Source of the DNA: Micromonospora okii
GTDB lineage: Bacteria; Actinomycetota; Actinomycetes; Mycobacteriales; Micromonosporaceae
Assembly (NCBI RefSeq): GCF_020884795.1
Contig: NZ_BBZF01000021.1
Coordinates: 111,349-175,348, forward strand
Reading direction: 5' to 3'
Length of the DNA stretch: 64,000 bases
Under the pieces are notes generated by a model, which ran no database searches, was not told the origin of the DNA, and was given only the letters and a program-made list of their open reading frames with translations. Of this stretch, positions 56,780 through 64,000 are shown piece by piece. The translations under genes and the position numbers were made by a program. The first letter of the stretch is position 1. Every line of letters begins with the position of its first letter.

Positions 56780-57846
56780 GCTGTCTCCTCGACATGTAGG
56801 GGGGTGGTGCGGCCCGTCGCCGCCTTGGCGAGTTCGACGAGCTGGGCGCTGCCGACCCCTGCGGGAACGGGGTGGTGGCACCGGAACTCGTGGCCGCCGC
56901 CGAGGCCGCCCGGCTCGGTCGGCGGCAGGTCGGCGGCGCACACGTCGGTGGCGTTCCAGCAGCGGGTGCGGAACGGGCAGCCGCTGGGCGGCCGGGTGGC
57001 GGACGGCACGGGGCCGACCAGCGGGATCGGGTCGATCGGCGAGAGCAGGCCCGGCGTGGCGGAGAAGAGCGCCCGGGTGTACGGGTGCCGGCCGCCCTCG
57101 GGAAGCGCGGCGGCGGGCGTCTGCTCCACGATCCGGCCGAGGTACATCGTGACCACGCGGTCGCTGATCCGCTTGACGGTCTGGATGTCGTGGGAGACGA
57201 AGACCATGGCCAGCCCGAGGCGGTCCTTGAGGTCCAGCAGCAGGTTGAGGATCTGGGCCCGCACGGAGACGTCGAGGGCGCTCGTGGGCTCGTCGGCGAT
57301 GACCAGCCCCGGCTCCAGGGCCAGGGCGCGCGCGATGGAGACCCGCTGGCGCTGGCCGCCGGAGAGCTGGCTGGGCAGGACGTCGGCGACCGAGGCGGGC
57401 AGCCCCACCAGGGACATCAGCTCCGTAACCCGCTCCTCCCGCTGCTCCCGCGTGCCCCGGCGGTGCACGTCGAGCGGGTCGCGCAGGATGTCGCGGACCG
57501 GCATCCGGCGGTTCAGCGAGGTGGCCGGGTCCTGGAAGATCATGCCGATGCCCGCGCCGATCCGCCGGCGGCGCTGCGCCATCGGCATCGTCCACACGTC
57601 CTCGCCGCCGACGGTGACCGAGCCGCTCGTCGGCCGCTGGAGCCCCACCAGCACCTTGGCCAGGGTGGACTTGCCGCAGCCGGACTCGCCGACGACGCCG
57701 ATGGTCTCGCCGGCGCGCACGGTCAGGTCCGCGCCGGTGAGGGCGTACACCCGCTCGCGGCTGAACAGGCCGCCGGCGCGGGCGCGGTGCACCACGTGCA
57801 CGTCGCGCAGCTCCGCGATCGGCGGGCGCTCGTCGGTGGCGCTCAT
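56776..57846 (-). CDS. oligopeptide-type ABC transporter ATPase (OppF-like)
   Basis: 356 residues: Walker A GESGCGKST, Q-loop FQDPATSLN, signature QLSGGQRQR, Walker B IADEPTSALD, and the C-terminal oligo/dipeptide extension (CPFRTRCWNATDVC) typical of OppF/DppF. In this operon it serves a sialic-acid importer. ATG 57846 overlaps the previous stop by 4 nt. Confidence 0.9.
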   Translation of the reverse strand: MSATDERPPIAELRDVHVVHRARAGGLFSRERVYALTGADLTVRAGETIGVVGESGCGKSTLAKVLVGLQRPTSGSVTVGGEDVWTMPMAQRRRRIGAGIGMIFQDPATSLNRRMPVRDILRDPLDVHRRGTREQREERVTELMSLVGLPASVADVLPSQLSGGQRQRVSIARALALEPGLVIADEPTSALDVSVRAQILNLLLDLKDRLGLAMVFVSHDIQTVKRISDRVVTMYLGRIVEQTPAAALPEGGRHPYTRALFSATPGLLSPIDPIPLVGPVPSATRPPSGCPFRTRCWNATDVCAADLPPTEPGGLGGGHEFRCHHPVPAGVGSAQLVELAKAATGRTTPLHVEETA

Positions 57847-59801
57847 CGGGCCAGTTCCTCTTCCCTGTCGGCGGCGGCCGGGTGGTGGCAGGCGTACCCG
57901 TGGGTGTCGGTGCCCTCCAGGCGGGGGGCGGTGTCGTGGCAGACCCGGGTCGCCGCCGGGCAGCGGTCGGCGAACCGGCAGCCCGCCGGGAAGTCCGCCG
58001 GGGACGGCACCACGCCACGGATCTGGGTGAGCCGCTCGGCGCCGGTCTCCAGGGAGAGCACGGAGCCGAGCAGCCCACGGGCGTAGTGGTGGGCCGGGGC
58101 CCCGATCACGTCGGCGGTGACGCCGGCCTCGACGATTTGCCCGCCGTACATGACGACGACGCGGTCCGCGACGGCGCTGACCAGGGCGAGGTCGTGGCTG
58201 ACCAGGATCAGGGCGAAGCCGAGCTGCTCGCGCAGCCGCAGCAGCAGCTCCATCACCTGCGCCTGCACGGTGACGTCGAGCGCGGTGGTCGGCTCGTCGG
58301 CGATGATCAGGCGCGGGTCGCGGGACAGGGCCATGGCGATCACCACCCGCTGCCGCTGCCCGCCGGAGAGCTCGTGCGGGTACGCGGCCAGGGTGCGCCC
58401 CGGGTCCAGGCCCACCAGCCCCATCAGCTCCTCCGCCGAGCGGGTGCCGCCACGGCGGATCATCTGCGCCAACTGGGCCCCGACGCGCAGCGAGGGGTTC
58501 AACGCCGAGAGGGCGTCCTGGTAGACCATCGCGATCTCGCGCCCCATCAGGGCGCGCCGCCGCTTCGGGCTCATCGGCAGCAGGTCGGCGCCCTGGAAGC
58601 GGATCTCCCCCCGCACCCGGGCCCCCTGGGGCAGCAGCCCCATGACGGCCAGCGAGGTCAGCGACTTGCCCGAGCCGGACTCCCCGACGAGGCCGAGGAC
58701 CTCGCCGGGACGGACATCGAAGGTCAGGTCGTCGACGATGTCGACGCCCCGGTGGCGTCCCTCGAAGCCGATCGACAGGTTCCTGACCTGGAGGACGGGC
58801 TCGCCCTGCGGCAGGGGCCGGGCGCGCTCGCGCAGCCGCCGCGCCGCCTCGGGCAGGCCGGGCAGGCGTACGACCTCGCCGGAGCCCGGCGTCGCCTCCG
58901 CCGCCGGTGCGGCGGTCGGTGTCGTGGCGGCGCGGCGGGCCGCCGGGGCGGCCCACGCGTCGGACATCCCCTCGGAGAGCACGTTGAGGGCGAGCACGGT
59001 GAGCAGGATCAGCAGGCCGGGGAAGAAGGTGGCCCACCAGCCGCCGATCTGCACCATCTCCTTGCCGAAGGCGATCACCGAGCCCCACGAGGACTCGGCC
59101 TCCTGCGGGGCCAGCCCGCCGCCGATGAAGGAGAGGGACGCCTCGAAGACGATGGCGTCGGCGACCATGACGGTGGCGAAGACGAGGATGGGGGCGGCGC
59201 AGTTGCGCAGGACGTGCCGCCAGAGGATGTGTGGCCGCCGGGCGCCGATGATCCGCTCGGCCGCCACGTAGTCCTCCCGGTACTGGGAGAGCACGTTGGC
59301 GCGCACGATGCGCGCGACCGACGGGGTGAAGACGAAGCCGATCGCGACCACGAGCACCAGGAGGCTGTTCTTCCCGAAGGAGATGATCAGCAGGGCGGAG
59401 AGCACGATGGCGGGGAAGGCCATGACCACGTCGAGGCAGCGCATCAGCACCTCGTCGACGGCCGCCCGGCTGGTGCCCGCGAGCGCGCCGAGGACCGCGC
59501 CGAGCAGCAGGGCGATGCCCGCGCCGCCGAAGCCGACGATCAGCGAGCGCCGGGTGCCGGCGACCAGCCGCGAGTACACGTCGCGCCCGAGCTTGTCCAG
59601 GCCGAACCAGTGCTCGCCGCTCGGGCCGGTCAGCGCCGGGGCGAGCCCGGCCTGGGCGGGGTCGTGCCGGATCAGCAGCGGCGCGAGGAGCCCCACCGCG
59701 ACGACGAGCAGGACGAAGCCGAGGGCGATCCGGGCGGGGACGCCGAGCCGTCTGAAGGCGACGCCGGGGCGTGACAGCCGGGCGGTGAGGGTGCGACGCA
59801 T
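57843..59801 (-). CDS. fused permease-ATPase of a Dpp/Opp-type importer (OppC-OppD fusion)
   Basis: The 652-residue protein joins two normally separate subunits. Residues 1-285 are an OppC/DppC permease with six helices and the EAA-like loop ERIIGARRPHILWRHVLRN. A 50-residue Ala/Pro linker follows. The ATPase (about 335-652) has GESGSGKS, ELSGGQRQR, IADEPTTALD and the C-terminal CRFADRCPAATRVC. The fusion forces 1:1 stoichiometry. ATG shares one base with the OppB stop (TGATG). Confidence 0.92.
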   Translation of the reverse strand: MRRTLTARLSRPGVAFRRLGVPARIALGFVLLVVAVGLLAPLLIRHDPAQAGLAPALTGPSGEHWFGLDKLGRDVYSRLVAGTRRSLIVGFGGAGIALLLGAVLGALAGTSRAAVDEVLMRCLDVVMAFPAIVLSALLIISFGKNSLLVLVVAIGFVFTPSVARIVRANVLSQYREDYVAAERIIGARRPHILWRHVLRNCAAPILVFATVMVADAIVFEASLSFIGGGLAPQEAESSWGSVIAFGKEMVQIGGWWATFFPGLLILLTVLALNVLSEGMSDAWAAPAARRAATTPTAAPAAEATPGSGEVVRLPGLPEAARRLRERARPLPQGEPVLQVRNLSIGFEGRHRGVDIVDDLTFDVRPGEVLGLVGESGSGKSLTSLAVMGLLPQGARVRGEIRFQGADLLPMSPKRRRALMGREIAMVYQDALSALNPSLRVGAQLAQMIRRGGTRSAEELMGLVGLDPGRTLAAYPHELSGGQRQRVVIAMALSRDPRLIIADEPTTALDVTVQAQVMELLLRLREQLGFALILVSHDLALVSAVADRVVVMYGGQIVEAGVTADVIGAPAHHYARGLLGSVLSLETGAERLTQIRGVVPSPADFPAGCRFADRCPAATRVCHDTAPRLEGTDTHGYACHHPAAADREEELAR

Positions 59802-60757
59802 CAGTGGGCTCCGCGCAGTCGGGGGTTGGCGAAGAGGTAGAGGATGTCGACGACCAGGTTCACGACGACGAAGCCGACGGCGATCGTCAGGACGGTCCCC
59901 TGCGCGAGGGCGGTGTCGTTCTGCTGCACCGCGCTCATGATCTGGGTGCCCATGCCGGGCAGCGAGAAGATCGCCTCGATGACGACCGTGCCGCCGATGA
60001 GGTAGCCGATCCGCAGGCCCAGCACGGTGAGCGGGTTGACCAGGGCGTTGCGCAGCACGTTGCGCCCGATGACCACCCGGGGCGGCAGCCCGGCGCCGAT
60101 CGCGGTGCGGACGTAGTCCTTGTCGAGTTCCTCGACCATCGACGTGCGCACGATCCTGGCGAGCGCGCAGCCGACCGGCACGGCCAGGGCGAGGGCGGGC
60201 AGGGCGAGGGACTGCAACCAGAGGCCGACCGAGTCGCCGGGGTTGACGTAGCCGCCGGTCGGGAAGACCGGGCGGCGCACCGAGAGCTCCTGGATGAGCA
60301 GGAGGGCCAGCCAGAAGGACGGCGTGGCGATGCCGGCCATGGAGACGAAGCGGATGACCTGGTCGGGCCAGCGGTCCCGGTACAGCGCCGCCGGGAGACC
60401 GAGGGCCAGCGCGATGACCAGCGCGCCGAGGGCGCCCAGGGCCGTGAGCTGGATCGTGAGCGGCAGGGCCGTGGCGATCTTGTCGGCGACCGGCACCGAC
60501 GGCGGGAAGGTCATGCCCAGGTCGCCCCGGGCCAGGTCGCCGAGGAAGTGCAGGTAGCGCAGGGGCAGCGGGTCGTCGAGGCCGTTGGCGGCCTTGAACG
60601 CCGCGACCTGCGCGGGCGTCGCCTGGTCGCCGAGGACGGACAGCGCGGGGTCGATCGGGGAGAACTGCATGATCACGAAGACGAACAGCGTGATGCCCAG
60701 AACCAGGGGGATCAGGGTCAGCAGTCGTCGCGCGACCAGGCTCAGAACGCTCAGCAT
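59801..60757 (-). CDS. ABC transporter permease (OppB-like)
   Basis: A 318-residue membrane protein with six helices and the EAA loop IGAGLPPRVVIGRNVLRNALVNPLTVLGL. The start is ATG 60757; the ribosome site is weak. With the fused permease it forms the membrane channel of the sialic-acid importer. A 105-nt gap with a hairpin separates it from the binding-protein gene. Confidence 0.92.
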   Translation of the reverse strand: MLSVLSLVARRLLTLIPLVLGITLFVFVIMQFSPIDPALSVLGDQATPAQVAAFKAANGLDDPLPLRYLHFLGDLARGDLGMTFPPSVPVADKIATALPLTIQLTALGALGALVIALALGLPAALYRDRWPDQVIRFVSMAGIATPSFWLALLLIQELSVRRPVFPTGGYVNPGDSVGLWLQSLALPALALAVPVGCALARIVRTSMVEELDKDYVRTAIGAGLPPRVVIGRNVLRNALVNPLTVLGLRIGYLIGGTVVIEAIFSLPGMGTQIMSAVQQNDTALAQGTVLTIAVGFVVVNLVVDILYLFANPRLRGAH

Positions 60758-60789
60758 GGTGTCTTTCTCTCGTCGAGAGCCGCCGGGAC

Positions 60790-60828
60790 GTCCCGCCCCG
60801 GCCCGGAGGGGGACGGGCGGGGCGGGAC
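60790..60828 (-). terminator. 11-bp hairpin between binding-protein and permease genes
   Basis: GTCCCGCCCCG (60790-60800) and its complement (60818-60828) flank 17 nt. In the transcript it lies directly after the SBP gene, where partial termination or 3'-end protection would raise SBP levels over the membrane parts. Confidence 0.5.
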
Positions 60829-60862
60829 GCGGAGGGGGCGGGTTCCGTGCCCCCGGGCGGGC

Positions 60863-62485
60863 TCAGCCGCTGCGGCCGGTGCCCAGGAAGTACAGGCCCG
60901 TGGTCGCCGCGCCCGAGAAGCCGGCGAGCTTGGCGGGGTCGTAGGCGGTGACGACCTTGGTGTGCAGGATCGGGTAGAGCGCGGCCTCCTCGGCCGCCAT
61001 GTCGAGGGCCTGCTTCCACACGGCCTTGCGGGCCGCCTCGTCGGGCGTCTGGGCGGCCTTGTCGAGCAGGTCGGCCATCGCCTTCCGGTCGGCGGCGGGC
61101 CAGCGGTAGCGCTGCCCCGGCCAGGTCTCGCCGTAGTAGAACCACCGCATGAGCAGGTCGGTGTCGACGCCGAAGACGCTGGGGTCACCGGTGGCCATCA
61201 GCACCCGGAAGGTGTCCTTCGGCACGACGTCGCCGTAGATGGCCGCGGAGGGCACCGTGTTCAGGCTGGCGTCGACGCCGATCTTCTTCCACTGCTCGAT
61301 GACCAGCGGGGCGACGTCCTTCACCACCGAGTTGTCCGTGGTGTCGAGCCGGAACGACAGGTTCGTCACCCCGGCCTCGGCGAGCAGGGCCTTGGCCTTC
61401 TCCGGGTCGTAGCCGTAGACCGTGGCGGCCTTCTGGTAGTCCTTGTTGCCCTCGTCCAGGTAGCTCGTCGCCGGGCTGCCGTAGCCGTTGAGCGCCGTCT
61501 TGATGACCGCGTCCTTGTCGATCGCGTAGTGCAGGGCCTGGCGCACCCGGTTGTCGCTGAACGGCGCGGCCGACGAGTTGAACATGAGGAAGACCTGGTT
61601 GAAGGCCTGCTTCACGTCGACGGTGTACTTGCCCTTGAGCGAGTCGACGTTCAGGTACGGCACCGCCTCGATGGCCTGGACGCGACCGCCCTGCAGGTCC
61701 GACACCCGCGCCGAGGCCTCCGTGGTGGTGTTCCACGTCATCGTGTCGACCTTGGCGGGCCGGGGGCCGCCGTAGTTCGGGTTCTTGCTCAGCTTGACGC
61801 CCGACTCCTTCGACGCGCTGTCCATCTTGAACGGGCCGGAGCCGATGGGCGCGGTGTCGAAGGCCTTCGCGGCGGCGGCGTCGCCGGTCTTCGCCTTCGG
61901 GACGATCTTGATCACCGCGATCCGCTCGGCGAACAGGGCGAACGGGTACTTCAGCTTGAACTCGGCGGTCGTGGCGTCCTTGGCGGTGACCGAGTCGATG
62001 AACGAGACGAACCCCTGCATCAGCGGCGGGGTGGCCGCGTCCGCCGGCTTGAGCACGCGGTTGAAGGACCAGGCGACGTCCTCGGCGGTGACGGGGGTGC
62101 CGTCGGAGAACTTCGCGCCGTCGCGCACCGACACCGTGTACGTGAGCCCGTCGGGGCCGGCCACCGGGTCGGCCTTGGCCAGGGCACGGTACGGTTCGCG
62201 GGTCACCGGGTCGAGATCGATCAGACCCTCGAAGATGTGCTGGTTGACCGCCGTCGCCACCGCCGAGGAGGCGTTGCCGGGGTCGAACCCGCTGGAGAGG
62301 GTGAACGCCAACGTGGTCTCGATCGACGCCTTGCCACCGCCTCCGACGGCGTTGGTCGAGGCGGGGCCGCCACCGCACGCCGCCAGCCCGATCGCCAGGG
62401 CTGCGGCAAGGGACGCGACGGCCAGGGAGCGGGCCCGGCGCGGGGATGCGCTCCGGCTCCTCGGTGGCTTACCAGTGGTGCTCAC
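60863..62485 (-). CDS. family-5 extracellular solute-binding lipoprotein (sialic-acid/peptide type)
   Basis: A 540-residue lipoprotein: a basic start, hydrophobic segment and lipobox LAAC at about 33-36. The mature domain has the SBP_bac_5 pattern: SVRDGAKFSDGTPVTAEDVAWSFNR, IGSGPFK, NPNYGG and RVRQALHYAIDKD. In other actinobacteria Dpp-type importers of this kind take up sialic acid, and nanAKE genes follow here. GTG 62485 has GGAGG upstream. Confidence 0.92.
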   Translation of the reverse strand: MSTTGKPPRSRSASPRRARSLAVASLAAALAIGLAACGGGPASTNAVGGGGKASIETTLAFTLSSGFDPGNASSAVATAVNQHIFEGLIDLDPVTREPYRALAKADPVAGPDGLTYTVSVRDGAKFSDGTPVTAEDVAWSFNRVLKPADAATPPLMQGFVSFIDSVTAKDATTAEFKLKYPFALFAERIAVIKIVPKAKTGDAAAAKAFDTAPIGSGPFKMDSASKESGVKLSKNPNYGGPRPAKVDTMTWNTTTEASARVSDLQGGRVQAIEAVPYLNVDSLKGKYTVDVKQAFNQVFLMFNSSAAPFSDNRVRQALHYAIDKDAVIKTALNGYGSPATSYLDEGNKDYQKAATVYGYDPEKAKALLAEAGVTNLSFRLDTTDNSVVKDVAPLVIEQWKKIGVDASLNTVPSAAIYGDVVPKDTFRVLMATGDPSVFGVDTDLLMRWFYYGETWPGQRYRWPAADRKAMADLLDKAAQTPDEAARKAVWKQALDMAAEEAALYPILHTKVVTAYDPAKLAGFSGAATTGLYFLGTGRSG

Positions 62486-62546
62486 GGAGCTGCCTCCATA
62501 GGCTCTTCATGCGCTCGCGTCACCGCTCGCGCCGGGGGATTTTCAG

Positions 62547-62574
62547 GGTATGGGTATGACGTCTGATGTCTGAT
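62547..62574. promoter_or_regulatory. tandem GGTATG and GTCTGAT repeats in the nan control region
   Basis: GGTATG is repeated head to tail at 62547-62552 and 62553-62558. GTCTGAT is repeated at 62561-62567 and 62568-62574. They lie between the SBP gene and the divergent FadR-type regulator, overlapping a possible minus-strand -10. E. coli NanR, a FadR-type regulator, binds direct GGTATA repeats, so these are candidate operator half-sites. Confidence 0.5.
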
Positions 62575-62622
62575 GCCGATAGCCTGAGCGTTGCAGATTC
62601 GTGAACGAAGGGCAAGGGGCAG

Positions 62623-63354
62623 ATGACGACCATTGACGCGACGCCGCTACGCGGCACGGAGCGCCCGGGCCCCCGCCGGCAGGAGGTCGCGACCAGGATC
62701 AAGGAGTACATCCTGCGCAATCGCCTCAAGCCGGGCAATCCCCTCCCCACCGAGGTGGAGCTCTGCGAGGCGGTCGGGGCCAGCCGCTCCAGCGTCCGCG
62801 AGGCGGTCAAGATCCTCTCCGCCCTCGACATCGTGGAGGTGCGGCACGGCCACGGCACCTTCGTCGGCCGCATGTCCCTCAACGCCCTCGTGGAGAGCCT
62901 CACGTTCCGCGGCCTGCTCAGCGGCGAGGAGGACCACCACGTGCTGGGGCAGGTCGTGGACGTCCGACAGACCCTCGAGCAGGGCCTGGCAGCCGAGGCC
63001 ATCGGCCTCCTGGACGACGCGCACCGCGCGGACCTCTCCGCGCTGGTCGACGAGATGGAGCGCCTGGCCGCCCAGGGGAGGGACTTCCTGGAGGTTGACC
63101 GGGCGTTCCACCTGAAGCTGATGGAGCCGCTGGGCAACGACCTGATCCTCCAGTTGACCGAGGCGTTCTGGCAGGTCCAGGCCATTGTGGCCCCCACGCT
63201 GCGCACCGAGCCGGAGGACCGGGTGATCACCGCCCAGCGGCACCGGGCCATCGTGGACGCCGTGGCCGCCGGCGACCCGGCGCGCCTGCGCACGGCCATC
63301 GCCGAGCACTACGCGCCCATCCGGGCGAGCATCGCCCGCGCCGTGCGGTCCTGA
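62623..63354 (+). CDS. FadR/GntR-family regulator, probable NanR-like repressor
   Basis: The 243-residue protein has an N-terminal GntR winged helix (VATRIKEYILRNRLKPGNPLPTE, then ASRSSVREAVKILSALDIVEV) and a C-terminal FCD ligand domain with metal-binding histidines (DRAFHLKLM, AQRHRAIVDAV, AEHYAPI). It is divergent from the nan operon and is the likely local repressor, relieved by sialic acid or ManNAc-6-P. AAGGGG precedes ATG 62623. Confidence 0.88.
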   Translation: MTTIDATPLRGTERPGPRRQEVATRIKEYILRNRLKPGNPLPTEVELCEAVGASRSSVREAVKILSALDIVEVRHGHGTFVGRMSLNALVESLTFRGLLSGEEDHHVLGQVVDVRQTLEQGLAAEAIGLLDDAHRADLSALVDEMERLAAQGRDFLEVDRAFHLKLMEPLGNDLILQLTEAFWQVQAIVAPTLRTEPEDRVITAQRHRAIVDAVAAGDPARLRTAIAEHYAPIRASIARAVRS

Positions 63355-63508
63355 GCCGACGGCGCACCGTTCTGGTGCCGGTGGGTGCCACTGACGTCGA
63401 CGATCCGGCGGCCCGCGGCCGGCTCGCCGGCGAGCCACCACGGCGGTGGGTGACCGGGCCGGGGCGCGCGTCGTCCACCCGAGGTTCCGGCGGGCACCGC
63501 AAGTCGGG
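63355..63508. other. non-coding gap after the regulator
   Basis: No supported gene is visible on either strand. The sequence is ordinary GC-rich DNA leading into decayed fragments. Confidence 0.4.
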
Positions 63509-63747
63509 TCACATGTGGACGGTCTCGCGGGCCTGCGGGGTCACCGGGCCGTGGGTGCACCGGCCGGTGCGACCCAGCCGGGTGAGCAGCGGCAGGGGGA
63601 ACAGCAGCAGAGCCAGGTTCGACAGCATCCAGAACGGTCGAACTGGGCGCGTTGCGCGAAGTAGGCCACGGCCATGCCGCCAGCGGTAGCGGTCAACGCG
63701 AGCGAGATGGACAGCAGCGCTGGTGCCGACGGCAGCCTCCGGCGCAT
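63509..63747 (-). pseudogene. frameshifted remnant of a small membrane protein
   Basis: From ATG 63747 one frame gives a basic start and the helix SISLALTATAGGMAVAYFAQ, then degenerates near 63640. The neighbouring frame continues with PFWMLSNLALLLFPLPLLTRL to a stop at 63509. Joined, they give about 80 residues with two helices. The family is not recognised. Confidence 0.45.
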
Positions 63748-63773
63748 CGCGCGTACGGCGGCGAGCCCGGTCA

Positions 63774-64000
63774 GCGACGCGGGCGCAGGTGAGCAAAGGC
63801 GGGTTGATGTATCACTTCCCGTCCAAGGAGGCGCTGCTGACCGCGCTCGTCGCGCGCGCGGTCACGGCAGTCGACGACGCCCTGGCCGACGCCGCCGCCA
63901 GCACAACCCCGGGGCCTTCACCCGCGCCTACCTCGACGTCACCATCCCCGCCGCCCCGCCCGCCCCGGACGCCGTCGACCACGACGCCCCCGTCGCGGCC
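63774..64000 (+). pseudogene. truncated, frameshifted TetR-family regulator fragment
   Basis: A plus-strand frame reads TRAQVSKGGLMYHFPSKEALLTALV, the recognition helix and following region of TetR proteins. The first part of the DNA-binding domain is missing. Near 63900 the coding signal moves to another frame (PGAFTRAYLDVTIPA), so there is a frameshift. It runs off the window end. Confidence 0.6.

Overview
The window is uniformly high-GC DNA with GTG and TTG starts, many 4-nt stop/start overlaps, leaderless-looking promoters and -10 elements of the TAGGCT/TAGGAT type. This points to an actinomycete, probably Micromonosporaceae; the genus is inference. I see no tRNA, rRNA, CRISPR array or intact insertion sequence.

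Region 1 (1-3062): a spermidine-synthase-like methyltransferase-fold protein, a tiny membrane protein, and a fatty-acyl-CoA ligase behind a palindromic operator.

Region 2 (about 3.3-24.7 kb): a biosynthetic gene cluster I cannot match to a known product. It holds a cobalamin-binding-type radical SAM enzyme, a BtrH-like acyltransferase, a GT2 glycosyltransferase with a TPR tail, a pair of ABC exporters, a second glycosyltransferase, a GNAT acetyltransferase, a free-standing ACP with an acyl-AMP ligase, an operon of BtpA, SIS sugar isomerase, LLM flavin enzyme and mutarotase, an aldehyde dehydrogenase, and a coupled operon of cupin, Fe(II)/2OG dioxygenase and PLP aminotransferase. The ACP, ligase, LLM enzyme and BtrH-type transferase resemble the carrier-bound side-chain logic of butirosin.

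Region 3 (25-31 kb): an acyl-CoA desaturase with its ferredoxin-type reductase and a divergent PucR-type regulator, then an alpha/beta hydrolase and an MFS exporter.

Region 4 (31.0-39.2 kb): a tightly packed signalling locus of trypsin-like protease with a degenerate STAND NTPase, PknG-like kinase, vWA/zinc-ribbon protein, GlnX-like membrane protein, family-1 solute-binding lipoprotein and a Trypco1-domain protein. It looks like a PknG/GlnX/GlnH sensory module rebuilt with conflict-system parts, and is the most unusual locus here.

Region 5 (39.3-54 kb): a small membrane protein, divergent GH95 and GH20 glycosidases, and a complete kdp potassium system in the order small ORF, kdpF, A, B, C, D, E, with an 18-bp tandem repeat in kdpB. 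A GNAT protein and a lipoprotein follow.

Region 6 (54.2-63.4 kb): a sialic-acid uptake and catabolism operon (SBP, permease, permease-ATPase fusion, ATPase, NanA, NanK, NanE) with a divergent FadR/GntR regulator. The last 0.6 kb holds decayed fragments of a membrane protein and a TetR regulator.
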